From: Actinomycetota bacterium
GTDB lineage: Bacteria; Actinomycetota; Actinomycetes; S36-B12
Length of the DNA: 16,549 nucleotides
Reading direction: 5' to 3'
Assembly (NCBI GenBank): GCA_009700485.1
Contig: WLLZ01000032.1
Location: 1-16,549, forward strand
Below, in pieces: positions 1 to 8,560 of the stretch. Below the pieces are notes generated by a model that saw only the letters and a program-made list of their open reading frames with translations, ran no database searches and was not told the origin of the DNA. Within the stretch, counting starts at the first letter, position 1. Every line of letters starts with the position of its first letter. A program made the translations under genes and the position numbers.

Positions 1-72
1 GATGTACTTGATCCAGTAGATGTACTTGATCCAGTAGATGTACTTGATCCAGTAGATGTACTTGATCCAGTA
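1..72 (+). repeat. Perfect 18-nt tandem repeat, four copies, in coding sequence
   Basis: The unit GATGTACTTGATCCAGTA occurs four times head to tail with no mismatch and may continue left of the window. It is in frame and encodes DVLDPV each time. Copies are identical even at silent positions, which points to recent expansion by slippage rather than ancient repeats held by selection. The following codons (TPVDPG) look like a diverged copy. Confidence 0.95.
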
Positions 73-105
73 ACGCCAGTGGATCCGGGCGATTTGAAGC
101 CGTGA
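1..105 (+). CDS. C-terminal tail of a protein, probably TatC (partial)
   Basis: An open frame enters from the left edge and stops at TGA 103-105. The visible 34 residues are four copies of DVLDPV followed by TPVDPGDLKP, so this is an acidic, proline-rich, low-complexity tail with no domain of its own. The TGA overlaps the GTG start of the lipid kinase gene by 4 nt, which suggests translational coupling. The identity is inferred from gene order only: in many actinobacteria tatC (twin-arginine translocase subunit) lies just before this kinase and helY, and actinobacterial TatC proteins often carry extended hydrophilic C-termini. Nothing of the TatC membrane core is in the window, so another upstream gene is possible. 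Confidence 0.5.
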   Translation, partial: DVLDPVDVLDPVDVLDPVDVLDPVTPVDPGDLKP

Positions 106-998
106 CCCTGCGTGCCAGCCTCATTGTCAATGCGAAAGCCGGTAAGGGCGCTGGGCTGGCGGCGGCGGGCGCTGCTGCACAAGTATTAGTAGCAGCAGGT
201 ATTGCTCCTACGATTTTGGTGCCGACCTCGTCAGCCGAGGCAGCCCTGGTTAGTCAAGAGGCAGTAGTAGCCGGGGTCGACATCGTGATTGCCTGCGGTG
301 GCGACGGCACCATTAACACCGTATTACAGGCCATTGCCCAATCATCGATAATTTTGGGAATCATCCCTGCCGGTACCGGAGACGATAATTCTCGAACTCT
401 AGGTGTGCCGCTGGGTGATCCAAGGGCTGCGGCAAGGTTGATTGTGGAGCAGGCCGCCACCCCGAAAACCATTGATCTGGCACAGGTGACTTTGCCCGAT
501 GGGCAAAAGTACTGGTTCCTAGGTGTCTTATCGACGGGATTTGATTCTTCTGTCAACGAGCGCGCCAACCAGATGCGCTGGCCGCGCGGGCAATCGCGGT
601 ATCTCCGCGGAATTTTGGGGGAGCTACGTACTTTTTCGCCGGTGCCGTACCGCGTGGTTATTGATGGCAGTACCTACGAGGACACCGCTATGTTGGTTTC
701 GATCGGTAACGGCATCAGTTACGGCGGTGGGATGCGGGTATGCCCAAATGCGTTAATTGACGATGGCGAGCTGGACATCACCTGGCTACATGAGTTGTCC
801 AAAGCCACTTTCTTGAGGGTTTTCCCCTCCGTTTACAAAGGCACTCATGTGAATCATCCGAAGGTTGAAATGCTTCGCGGGAAATTGATAACCGTCGAAG
901 CCAATGGGCAAATAGCCTACGCTGATGGCGAACGCCTTGGGCCTTTACCGGTAGAGGTGAAGGTTGTGCCCGGGGCCCTGCGCGTCCTCGCGCGGTAA
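102..998 (+). CDS. Diacylglycerol kinase / YegS-type lipid kinase
   Basis: This 298-aa protein belongs to the DAGK_cat lipid kinase family, which phosphorylates diacylglycerol or a related lipid with ATP at the inner membrane face. The nucleotide-binding signature GGDGT lies at residues 66-70, and the second glycine loop IPAGTGDD at about 88-95. The C-terminal beta domain ends with the usual DGE motif (YADGERLGPLPVEV). Length is normal for the family. In most relatives the second loop reads GTGND; here the residue after the glycine is Asp. The start is GTG at 102, overlapping the upstream stop as GTGA, and the protein begins in the usual family way (SLIVNAKAGKG). It lies 26 nt before helY in the same direction and is probably co-transcribed. 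The lipid substrate cannot be told from sequence. Confidence 0.9.
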   Translation: MTLRASLIVNAKAGKGAGLAAAGAAAQVLVAAGIAPTILVPTSSAEAALVSQEAVVAGVDIVIACGGDGTINTVLQAIAQSSIILGIIPAGTGDDNSRTLGVPLGDPRAAARLIVEQAATPKTIDLAQVTLPDGQKYWFLGVLSTGFDSSVNERANQMRWPRGQSRYLRGILGELRTFSPVPYRVVIDGSTYEDTAMLVSIGNGISYGGGMRVCPNALIDDGELDITWLHELSKATFLRVFPSVYKGTHVNHPKVEMLRGKLITVEANGQIAYADGERLGPLPVEVKVVPGALRVLAR

Positions 999-1024
999 GT
1001 GCGTTTACTGCGTAGCCTTACGAC

Positions 1025-3748
1025 ATGTCCTCTCCTGCGGAGCGCTACGCCGCAGCATTGGGCAGATCGCGAGCCAGCTCAAGTGCACTAGGCCAGTTCA
1101 ACAAGTTGTATGAATTTGACCTCGACACTTTTCAGGTTCAGGCCTGTGAAAGTCTCGAAGCCGGCCGCGGGGTTCTAGTTGCCGCGCCGACTGGTTCAGG
1201 TAAGACCGTTGTCGGCGAGTTCGCTATCCATTTGGCACTTGAGAGCGGCCGAAAGTGTTTCTATACGACACCAATTAAGGCCCTGTCGAATCAGAAGTAC
1301 CACGATCTAGTTGAGCGGTACGGCGCCGAGCGCATTGGGTTACTCACCGGCGATAACACGATTAACGGTGAAGCGCCCGTCGTCGTCATGACAACTGAAG
1401 TTCTTCGAAATATGCTCTACGCGGGCTCTTCGACTTTGACGGGTTTGGCATATGTGGTCATGGATGAAGTTCATTATCTTGCTGATCGATTCAGAGGAGC
1501 AGTCTGGGAAGAAGTCATTATCCATCTTCCCGAATCGGTGACAGTGGTTGCGCTATCGGCAACAGTGAGTAACGCAGAGGAGTTTGGGGCCTGGCTGGGA
1601 GCGGTGCGCGGTGATACCGACATCATTGTTGAAGAGCACCGTCCGGTGCCCCTGTGGCAGCATGTTATGGCGGGCTCCCGTATGTATGACCTATTCGTCG
1701 ATGACCAACAGTCGCTAGTGAATCCCGACCTTGAGCAGATCGCCCGTGATGAAGTTCGAAATGAGCGCATGGGTGGTGGCCGTCAACACAATGGCCGGCG
1801 CCCGCGTAGTGCGCACACGCCATGGCGTAGTGATGCCATTGACCGACTCGCGCGAGATGGGTTGCTGCCGGCGATTTACTTCCTATTCAGCCGAGCCGGT
1901 TGCGACGATGCCGTCAAGCAGTGCATGAATGCCGGACTCAAACTCACTAGCCAACCGGAGCGGATGACAATCCGGGCTGCAGCGCTCGAAGCGACCCAGA
2001 ATCTGCCGCCGGGTGATCTCGCGGCGCTGGGGTACGAGGAGTGGCTCGCCGGGCTTGAGCGCGGGATTTCAGCACACCACGCCGGGCTGCTGCCACTTTT
2101 TAAGGAGGTAGTTGAGAATCTATTTCAGCAAGGATTACTCAAAGTCGTTTTCGCCACCGAGACCTTGGCCCTTGGCATTAACATGCCGGCGAGGTCGGTG
2201 GTGCTCGAAAAACTTGTTAAATGGAATGGCGAGATGCACGTCAATTTGACCCCGGGTGAGTACACCCAATTAACCGGTCGCGCCGGGCGGCGCGGCATTG
2301 ATATTGAAGGTCATGGGGTAGTGCTTTGGCACCCGGGCCTGGACCCACGAGCTCTTGCTGGTTTGGCATCAACACGAACCTATCCACTCAAGTCCTCGTT
2401 CCAGCCCTCCTACAACATGGCGGTAAACCTAGTCTCGAGAATCGGGCATCACGCGGCCCGTGAAATCCTGGAAACCTCTTTCGCCCAATTTCAGGCGGAC
2501 CGTTCCGTAGTGGGATTGGCGACGTCACTGCGTAAGCATGAGGATGCATTGGATGGGTATCGCGAAGCAATGCAGTGCCACCTGGGTGATTTCGAGGAGT
2601 ACGCGCAAATTCGCGAGGACGCAAATAGGCGCGAGAAGGATCTCACCCGTGATGCAGCTGGGCGCAGGCGAGATGCGGCGTTTACTTCGCTGCGCACTCT
2701 TCGAGCTGGGGATGTATTCATCATCCCCGGTGGGCGTCGTTCTGGCCCTGTTGTCGTCCTTGACCCCGGCAGTTCAAATCCCCGGGATGAACCGCGCCCA
2801 ATGGTGCTAACCGCGGATCGGCAAGTGCGCCGGATTTCAACCGTCGAGATCACCGCACCGGTTGAGGCGATCGCAAAACTTCGCATCCCAAAAGGTTTCA
2901 ACGCGCGAAATGCGCAGTCTCGCCGAGATCTCGCATCGGCCCTTCGGGAGTTAACCGCCGACATGTCACATGAACGAACTCGAGGTAGATCAAATGGCGA
3001 TGACGCCGAAGTCGTCGAGATGCGCGCGCGGATTCGACACCATCCATGTCACGGATGTTCTGATCGTGAGCAGCATGCCCGCTGGGCCGAGCGGTATATG
3101 CGAGCCAAGCGCGAGATTCGCGATCTTGAGCAACGAGTTGAAGGGCGCACCAGCTCTATTGGCCGGCGTTTTGACCAGGTTTGTGAAGTTCTAACCGAAT
3201 TGGGCTATCTGACCAATGCGGGCGATGCCGCGAAAATTACGCCGCCTGGCAAGATGCTGATGGGTCTTTACACCGAATCAGATTTACTCGCGGGCCAGTG
3301 CCTCCGTGAGGGTACGTGGCGTGGGTTGAGCGCACCAGAACTTGCCGGCGCGGTGTCAGCAATTGTGTACGAGTCAAGGAGATCTGAGGATGATGAATCA
3401 CCGAGGCTGCCCGGTGGCGCGGTGCGTGAAGCCTTGAAAGAGATGGCCGGTATCTGGGGCATGGTCCACGACGCCGAAGCCCGGCATGGCCTGAGTATCA
3501 CGAGGCCACTTGATGCTGGATTTGTCTGGGCGATGCACAAATGGGCAACAGGGGCCACCCTGCAGTCGGTTCTGGACTCCACTGATCTCACCGCCGGCGA
3601 TTTTGTGCGGTGGACCCGACAGGTAATTGATGTGCTGGGCCAGGTAACCGTGGCCCTTGAATCCGATGATCCGATGCGCTCGACCGCGCATCAGGCAGTT
3701 GACGCGATTAATCGCGGGGTAATCGCCTACACCTCACAATTGGAGTGA
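1025..3748 (+). CDS. helY: HelY, Ski2/Mtr4-like DEVH-box RNA helicase
   Basis: This 907-aa superfamily 2 helicase is the actinobacterial HelY type, related to eukaryotic Ski2/Mtr4 and expected to unwind RNA in processing or decay. Motifs in order: APTGSGKT (Walker A, residues 54-61), TTPIKALSNQKY (81-92), DEVH (147-150), SAT (178-180), HHAGLLP (351-357), FATETLALGINMPAR (376-390) and GRAGRRG (418-424). The C-terminal third is the all-helical DSHCT-type region typical of the Ski2 class. The ATG start is supported by the family-typical N-terminus MSSPAERYAAA, although I see no good Shine-Dalgarno sequence in the 26-nt gap after the kinase gene. The last 15 nt overlap the 3' end of the convergent exonuclease gene. 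In mycobacteria helY also follows tatC, which fits this context. Confidence 0.95.
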   Translation: MSSPAERYAAALGRSRASSSALGQFNKLYEFDLDTFQVQACESLEAGRGVLVAAPTGSGKTVVGEFAIHLALESGRKCFYTTPIKALSNQKYHDLVERYGAERIGLLTGDNTINGEAPVVVMTTEVLRNMLYAGSSTLTGLAYVVMDEVHYLADRFRGAVWEEVIIHLPESVTVVALSATVSNAEEFGAWLGAVRGDTDIIVEEHRPVPLWQHVMAGSRMYDLFVDDQQSLVNPDLEQIARDEVRNERMGGGRQHNGRRPRSAHTPWRSDAIDRLARDGLLPAIYFLFSRAGCDDAVKQCMNAGLKLTSQPERMTIRAAALEATQNLPPGDLAALGYEEWLAGLERGISAHHAGLLPLFKEVVENLFQQGLLKVVFATETLALGINMPARSVVLEKLVKWNGEMHVNLTPGEYTQLTGRAGRRGIDIEGHGVVLWHPGLDPRALAGLASTRTYPLKSSFQPSYNMAVNLVSRIGHHAAREILETSFAQFQADRSVVGLATSLRKHEDALDGYREAMQCHLGDFEEYAQIREDANRREKDLTRDAAGRRRDAAFTSLRTLRAGDVFIIPGGRRSGPVVVLDPGSSNPRDEPRPMVLTADRQVRRISTVEITAPVEAIAKLRIPKGFNARNAQSRRDLASALRELTADMSHERTRGRSNGDDAEVVEMRARIRHHPCHGCSDREQHARWAERYMRAKREIRDLEQRVEGRTSSIGRRFDQVCEVLTELGYLTNAGDAAKITPPGKMLMGLYTESDLLAGQCLREGTWRGLSAPELAGAVSAIVYESRRSEDDESPRLPGGAVREALKEMAGIWGMVHDAEARHGLSITRPLDAGFVWAMHKWATGATLQSVLDSTDLTAGDFVRWTRQVIDVLGQVTVALESDDPMRSTAHQAVDAINRGVIAYTSQLE

Positions 3749-4651
3749 GCCAATTCGCAGGTAGCGTTCTACACCCCACGTATTTGCTAACTCTTTGAGT
3801 GCGGATTCATTCTTTGGTGTACTCGGGATTTTTAAATCGCCTTCGAACTGCAGATCGCGCACCACGGTGGCGACTTTCCGAGTTGCATGAATCTGTTCGA
3901 GGTTATCGCGGATTAGCCCTGCGAATCTAGGGGTTAATGGCTTTATGATTTCATCGCGATCCACGGCGAGCAGCAATTCATCAATTGATCCGTATTTTTG
4001 GATCAGCGCCGCGGCCGTCTTTGCTCCAATTCCGGGTACACCGGGTAAACCATCGGATGGATCACCGCGCAATGTGGCAAAATCAACGTATTGCGTTGGA
4101 TGCACTCCGAAACGTTCTTCGACAGCGGTTGGGGTGAGTAATGGCCATAACTCCATGCCGCCATTTACCGTCATCAAGAGGCGAACCTTCTCATCAACTA
4201 GCTGTACCAAATCACGGTCGCCCGACACCACGATTACCGGTGCTGCCGCACTCGTTGCAAGTGAGGCGATGACGTCGTCGGCTTCATGATCCTTTGCCCC
4301 GGGCCGGGCGACCCCCAAGGCATCTAACAGTTCGGCTATCGCGGTTATCTGTGGAGTGAGGGTGTCTGGTATTTCGGCCGCGCCCGATGTTTGGCCCACT
4401 TCGTCAACCGCCAACCGGTGGGTCTTGTAGGAGGGCAACAGGTCAACCCGCCACTGCGGCCGCCAGGAGACATCCCAGCAGGCCGCCAGCCCACTGGGCT
4501 CATATTTCTCAACTAAACGGTTCACCGTGCCGAAAAACCCTCTGATCGCATTGTGGGGGGAGCCATTAGGTGCGGTCATGGTGTCTGGCAGCGAGTAGTA
4601 GGCCCGGTAGTAGAGCATTGCGGAATCAAGTAGGAGCACGGGAGCCGGCAT
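3734..4651 (-). CDS. 5'-3' exonuclease, Pol I N-terminal-like (FEN family)
   Basis: This 305-aa stand-alone homologue of the 5'-nuclease domain of DNA polymerase I would cleave flaps or RNA primers in DNA repair and replication. The metal-binding acidic residues are visible: D9 (LLLDSAML), D60 (CWDVSW), E123/D125/D126 (HEADDV), D145/D147 (SGDRDL) and D197/D200 (GDPSDGLPG). The last group begins the helix-3-turn-helix DNA-binding motif (GVPGIGAKTAAAL). The arch region carries PSYKTHR. There is no polymerase domain, as in other small actinobacterial exonucleases. It converges on helY with a 15-nt overlap, and its ATG lies 41 nt from the divergent peptidase start. A lone exonuclease of this type lies between helY and pepE in mycobacteria, so this is conserved gene order. 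No strong Shine-Dalgarno sequence precedes the ATG. Confidence 0.92.
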   Translation of the reverse strand: MPAPVLLLDSAMLYYRAYYSLPDTMTAPNGSPHNAIRGFFGTVNRLVEKYEPSGLAACWDVSWRPQWRVDLLPSYKTHRLAVDEVGQTSGAAEIPDTLTPQITAIAELLDALGVARPGAKDHEADDVIASLATSAAAPVIVVSGDRDLVQLVDEKVRLLMTVNGGMELWPLLTPTAVEERFGVHPTQYVDFATLRGDPSDGLPGVPGIGAKTAAALIQKYGSIDELLLAVDRDEIIKPLTPRFAGLIRDNLEQIHATRKVATVVRDLQFEGDLKIPSTPKNESALKELANTWGVERYLRIGSLQL

Positions 4652-4692
4652 GGAGCCATGGTGCCAGATGGTCGATGTTCTACGGTGGGGTC

Positions 4693-5787
4693 ATGACATT
4701 CGCACAACGACTGGGCTACGTGCAAGCAGGTTTGCTGGCGGCTGGGGTAGATGCGGCTCTAATAACCCCCGGAGCGGACTTGCGTTACCTGACCGGCTAC
4801 GACGCCAAGGCCCTGGAACGGCTGACCTGCCTGGTGGTTCGCGCGAGCGCTGATCCGGTGCTGGTGGTGCCCGCACTCGAGGTGCTAGCTGCGCAGGCTA
4901 GCCCGGTAAAGGATTTGGGGATCGAGATACGCAGTTGGCAGGAGACCGAAGACCCCTATGCGCTCACCGCGCACCTAGTCGGCCCGGCCTCGGTGGTTGC
5001 ACTAGATGATCACATGTGGGCGCAGAAAGTACTGGATCTGCGTGCGGTAATGCCGGCAGCGCATCAAGTACTTGCCGGGCAGATTATTGCGCCGATCCGC
5101 ATGCGCAAGGACGCCGAAGAGATTGCCGCCCTACGTCGGGCGGGCGCGGCTATTGATGAAGTTCACGCGAAGGTCCCCGGATGCCTTAGACCCGGACGCA
5201 CTGAACGCGAGGTCGGAACCGATATCGCCAACTTGATTATTGCCGTCGGACACGTGGCCGTCGATTTCATTATTGTGGCAAGTGGGCCAAATGCTGCAAG
5301 CCCACATCATGAGGTTTCCGATCGGGTTCTTGAAATCGGTGACCCGGTAGTTGTAGACATCGGCGGCACAATGCCCGATGGCTATCGAAGTGATTGCACC
5401 CGCACATACAACCTTGGTGCACCTAGTGCTGAATACGCAGATAGTTATGCGATCTTGCTGCAGGCTCAGACTTCGGCGTGTGCCGCGGTTCGACCTGCGG
5501 TAACGTGCGAGCAGGTTGACGCAACCGCTCGCGAGGTGTTGATCGGCGCGGGCTTAGGTGAACTCTTTATCCATCGCACCGGGCACGGCATCGGCCTTGA
5601 ATCACATGAGGAGCCTTATATCGTTTCGGGTAATGTTTTGCCGTTGGCCGCGGGGATGGTATTCAGTGTCGAGCCTGGTTTTTATCTGGCTGGGCGCTAC
5701 GGGGCCAGAATCGAAGACATTGTGGTGTGCACCGATAGCGGATATGAGTCACTTAATCATCAACCGCGTGAATTAGTGATTGTGTAG
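4693..5787 (+). CDS. M24-family Xaa-Pro dipeptidase / aminopeptidase
   Basis: This is a 364-aa pita-bread-fold metallopeptidase that removes N-terminal residues next to proline or hydrolyses Xaa-Pro dipeptides. All five dinuclear metal ligands are present: D222 (VVDIGG), D234 (SDCTRT), H298 (RTGHGIG), E327 (FSVEPG) and E341 (RIEDIV). Residues 1 to about 130 form the creatinase-like N-terminal domain. I chose ATG 4693 because MTFAQRLGYVQAGL is a typical family start and GGTGGGG lies just upstream. The frame stays open back to 4570, but that extension would run inside the divergent exonuclease gene and has no domain content. It matches the position of mycobacterial pepE. It heads a six-gene run, with 5 nt to the next gene. 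Confidence 0.92.
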   Translation: MTFAQRLGYVQAGLLAAGVDAALITPGADLRYLTGYDAKALERLTCLVVRASADPVLVVPALEVLAAQASPVKDLGIEIRSWQETEDPYALTAHLVGPASVVALDDHMWAQKVLDLRAVMPAAHQVLAGQIIAPIRMRKDAEEIAALRRAGAAIDEVHAKVPGCLRPGRTEREVGTDIANLIIAVGHVAVDFIIVASGPNAASPHHEVSDRVLEIGDPVVVDIGGTMPDGYRSDCTRTYNLGAPSAEYADSYAILLQAQTSACAAVRPAVTCEQVDATAREVLIGAGLGELFIHRTGHGIGLESHEEPYIVSGNVLPLAAGMVFSVEPGFYLAGRYGARIEDIVVCTDSGYESLNHQPRELVIV

Positions 5788-5792
5788 TAGTC

Positions 5793-6968
5793 GTGAGCAT
5801 CTACTGGCAGGCAAGTGGAGTAGTAAGGCGGCTTCCCGATACCGAGTCTGTGGCACTGCTAGATCTCACCCATGAGATCGCTACGAAGGAGTTGCTACCG
5901 AAAGCAGCAGAGGCTGAAGCAGGCGCATATTTCCCTCGCGAAATATTCACTCTGCTGGGCGAACTTGGTTTAATGAGCCTTCCATACTCCGAGGAGTTTG
6001 GTGGCGGTGGCAGGTCATACGAAGTGGGCTTGCAGGTACTAGAAGAACTTTCCCGAGCTTGGATGAGTGTCGCGGTGGGGGTAAGTGTCCATAACCTCGC
6101 ATGCTTCCCGTTAGCGAATTTTGGCACGGCGGCTCAAAAGAAGGAGTGGCTACCGGATTTACTCGGGGGAAAACTCCTCGGCGCTTACTGCTTAAGTGAA
6201 CCGGAGTCTGGATCCGATGCGGCAGCACTCACCACGCGCGCGGTTGCCGATGGCGATGATTACGTTGTTAATGGCACCAAAGCGTGGATCACCCATGGCG
6301 GGGTGGCCGACTTCTATAACCTGATGGTGCGCACCTCAGATGAGGGGGCCAAGGGCATTAGTTGTTTGCTGGTGGACGCCGAAACTCCCGGGCTCAGCGC
6401 CGCACCACCGGAGCACAAGATGGGCGGTAACTCCTCACCCACGGCGCAAATCCGCCTCGTTGATGCGCGGGTATCGAAGACAAGGTGTATTGCACCACCA
6501 GGCGAGGGTTTCTCCGTTGCACTTGCGGCACTGGATGCTGGACGACTCGGGATCGCCGCCTGCGCGGTAGGCCTCGCACAGGCGGCACTTGATGCAGCCG
6601 TCGAGTATTCGGGTGTTCGCATTCAATTCGGGCGCCCAATTCGCGACCTGCAAGGTGTGTCATTCATGCTCGCTGACATGGCTACCAGTATCGAGGCGGC
6701 CCGCGCCCTGTACCTAGAAGCTGCAAGACGCAAGGATGCTGGCATGGACTTCACATCGCTGGCGGCGATGGCCAAGTTGACGGCGACTGACAGCGCCATG
6801 AAGGTAACAACCGATGCCATCCAAGTATTCGGGGGAGCCGGGTACACCAGAGATTTTCCGGTTGAGCGCTACTTTCGCGAAGCCAAGGTGTTGCAAATTG
6901 TTGAAGGTACCAACCAGGTTCAGCGCTTGGTGATTGGTCGCAGCCTAGGCCGCGGGCTAGGTTTGTGA
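5793..6968 (+). CDS. Acyl-CoA dehydrogenase
   Basis: This 391-aa FAD-dependent acyl-CoA dehydrogenase introduces the alpha-beta double bond in fatty-acid or branched-chain amino-acid acyl-CoA oxidation and passes electrons to electron-transfer flavoprotein. Three regions are seen: an N-terminal helical domain (FPREIFTLLGELGL), a middle beta domain (AYCLSEPESGSDAAAL, GTKAWITHGG) and a C-terminal helical domain. The last contains FGRPIRDLQ and VFGGAGYTRDFPVERYFR. The expected catalytic base is Glu371 in QIVEGTNQVQR, the place used by short- and medium-chain enzymes. Chain-length or branched specificity is not decided by the sequence. The GTG start follows the peptidase stop by 5 nt without a clear Shine-Dalgarno sequence, and the stop overlaps the next start as GTGA. 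Confidence 0.93.
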   Translation: MSIYWQASGVVRRLPDTESVALLDLTHEIATKELLPKAAEAEAGAYFPREIFTLLGELGLMSLPYSEEFGGGGRSYEVGLQVLEELSRAWMSVAVGVSVHNLACFPLANFGTAAQKKEWLPDLLGGKLLGAYCLSEPESGSDAAALTTRAVADGDDYVVNGTKAWITHGGVADFYNLMVRTSDEGAKGISCLLVDAETPGLSAAPPEHKMGGNSSPTAQIRLVDARVSKTRCIAPPGEGFSVALAALDAGRLGIAACAVGLAQAALDAAVEYSGVRIQFGRPIRDLQGVSFMLADMATSIEAARALYLEAARRKDAGMDFTSLAAMAKLTATDSAMKVTTDAIQVFGGAGYTRDFPVERYFREAKVLQIVEGTNQVQRLVIGRSLGRGLGL

Positions 6969-8560
6969 ACCGAGAGTTTCAGCCACCGAATTGGCAGGCC
7001 AACCGGCGCTTGCTCATCACCGGGGCCGTGATCTACACCCCGCAGTATCTCTTCACCGCGGCCGCGCCTACCGCTTTGCTGATAACAGATGGCATCATCA
7101 CTTGGATCGGGAACGATGCGACCACCCATCATGATTACGCCGACGCCATCGTTGATGTTAGGGGTGCTCTGGTGCTGCCTGGATTCGTTGACGCACATGT
7201 GCATACCACCAATACAGGCATCATCTTGATGGGTTTAGACCTAAGTGCAACCACCTCACTAGCTGAAGCGTTGACACTGATTTCGGCAGCGGCCAAGACC
7301 GCTCGAGGGGGGGTACTTATCGGCCATGGTTGGGACGAAACCCGCTGGCCTGAGAGCCGGGCTCCGACTCGCACCGAGGTTGATCGGGCGACCTGGGGCA
7401 GTGTCGCCTATCTCTCGCGTATTGATGTGCACTCAGCCGTCGCCAGCAGTGCGCTATTAGCGGCACTACCTGGCATAGAGCAAGTGGCCGGGTATCGAGC
7501 CGATGGCCTTCTTAGCAGAGGTGCTCACCATCTAGCCCGTGAAAAGGCACTTGATTCAATCGGCAGCGGGCAGCGTGCGAGTGCCCACCGCATCACTCGC
7601 TCACATGCCAGCGCGCACGGGATTGTCTCGATGCATGAGATGGCCGGACCGACAATTTCCAGCACGGATGACCTGCGCGAGTTACTGGAGTTAGCCGTGC
7701 ACGAGCCTGGCCCAATGGTAACCGGTTACTGGGGCGAACTTGCGAGCCACGGTGGCATTGAGCGGGCAAAAGAAATCGGTGCTATCGGCGTTGCCGGAGA
7801 CCTCTTTATTGACGGTGCCCTTGGCTCGCGAACGGCCTGCCTGCGCAGCCACTATGAGGATGAACCCACGACCCATGGGGCGCAGTACCTAATGGTTGAA
7901 GATGTTGAAGACCATGTCTTAAAAGCCACTGAAGCTGGATTGCAGGCAGGCTTCCATGTCATTGGAGACAAAGCGACCGACATCGTGATGAATGGCTTTC
8001 GCGCGGCCGCCAGTCGGTGTGGGGCCGAGGCGATCAGAATGGGCGCACATCGGTTGGAGCATGCCGAGATGCTCGATGACGATCACATCGCTGCGATGAA
8101 TGAGCTTTGTATAACGGCAAGCATGCAGTCGATGTTTGACTCGCTCTGGGGCGCTCCCGGTGGCATGTATCAGCAGCGGTTGGGCTCATTCCGCGCGGCG
8201 AAGATGAATCGGCTCGCTGATATTTCGTCGGCCGGTGTCTTGCTCGCACTCGGCTCCGATAGCCCCGTGACGGTGATGGATCCGTGGCTTGCGGTGCGCG
8301 CGGCAACGCAGCATCATCAACCTCAACAACGCCTCACCATTGATAAGGCCATTAACGCTCACACTCTGTCGGGATGGGCAGCCGCTGGCACCCTAGGCGT
8401 TGGCCAGCTGGTTGTCGGAGCCCCAGCCCACCTCGCGATCTGGGAGCCCTACGAATTAGCTGGGCCGATTCTTGACCTAAGTTCTGGTGGGCCAAAGTGC
8501 CTGCGCACGATTGTCTCCGGCGCGACAGTCTTTGATAATGGAACGTTGGCGGAGCAATGA
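6965..8560 (+). CDS. YtcJ-like metal-dependent amidohydrolase
   Basis: This 531-aa amidohydrolase-superfamily protein is of the YtcJ type (amidohydrolase_3). It has a small beta sandwich made of both termini and a TIM-barrel catalytic domain. The metal-site motif is FVDAHVH with H78 and H80; further candidate ligands are H331 (GFHVIGDKATD), H366 (HRLEHAEML) and the catalytic Asp D432 (LGSDSPV). The central LFIDGALGSRTA is typical of this subfamily. The substrate is unknown; relatives act on amide or ester bonds of varied small molecules. The GTG start overlaps the acyl-CoA dehydrogenase stop by 4 nt and the stop overlaps the lnt ATG by 4 nt, so it is tightly coupled within the operon. I see no signal peptide. 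Confidence 0.88.
   Translation: MNREFQPPNWQANRRLLITGAVIYTPQYLFTAAAPTALLITDGIITWIGNDATTHHDYADAIVDVRGALVLPGFVDAHVHTTNTGIILMGLDLSATTSLAEALTLISAAAKTARGGVLIGHGWDETRWPESRAPTRTEVDRATWGSVAYLSRIDVHSAVASSALLAALPGIEQVAGYRADGLLSRGAHHLAREKALDSIGSGQRASAHRITRSHASAHGIVSMHEMAGPTISSTDDLRELLELAVHEPGPMVTGYWGELASHGGIERAKEIGAIGVAGDLFIDGALGSRTACLRSHYEDEPTTHGAQYLMVEDVEDHVLKATEAGLQAGFHVIGDKATDIVMNGFRAAASRCGAEAIRMGAHRLEHAEMLDDDHIAAMNELCITASMQSMFDSLWGAPGGMYQQRLGSFRAAKMNRLADISSAGVLLALGSDSPVTVMDPWLAVRAATQHHQPQQRLTIDKAINAHTLSGWAAAGTLGVGQLVVGAPAHLAIWEPYELAGPILDLSSGGPKCLRTIVSGATVFDNGTLAEQ

Noticed and set aside
1..72. CRISPR-like array
   Set aside because: The 18-nt units are contiguous without spacers and keep an open reading frame, so this is a coding tandem repeat.
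4570..4692. Upstream extension of the M24 peptidase frame by 41 codons
   Set aside because: It runs inside the divergent exonuclease gene, has no family similarity, and the ATG at 4693 gives the normal N-terminus.
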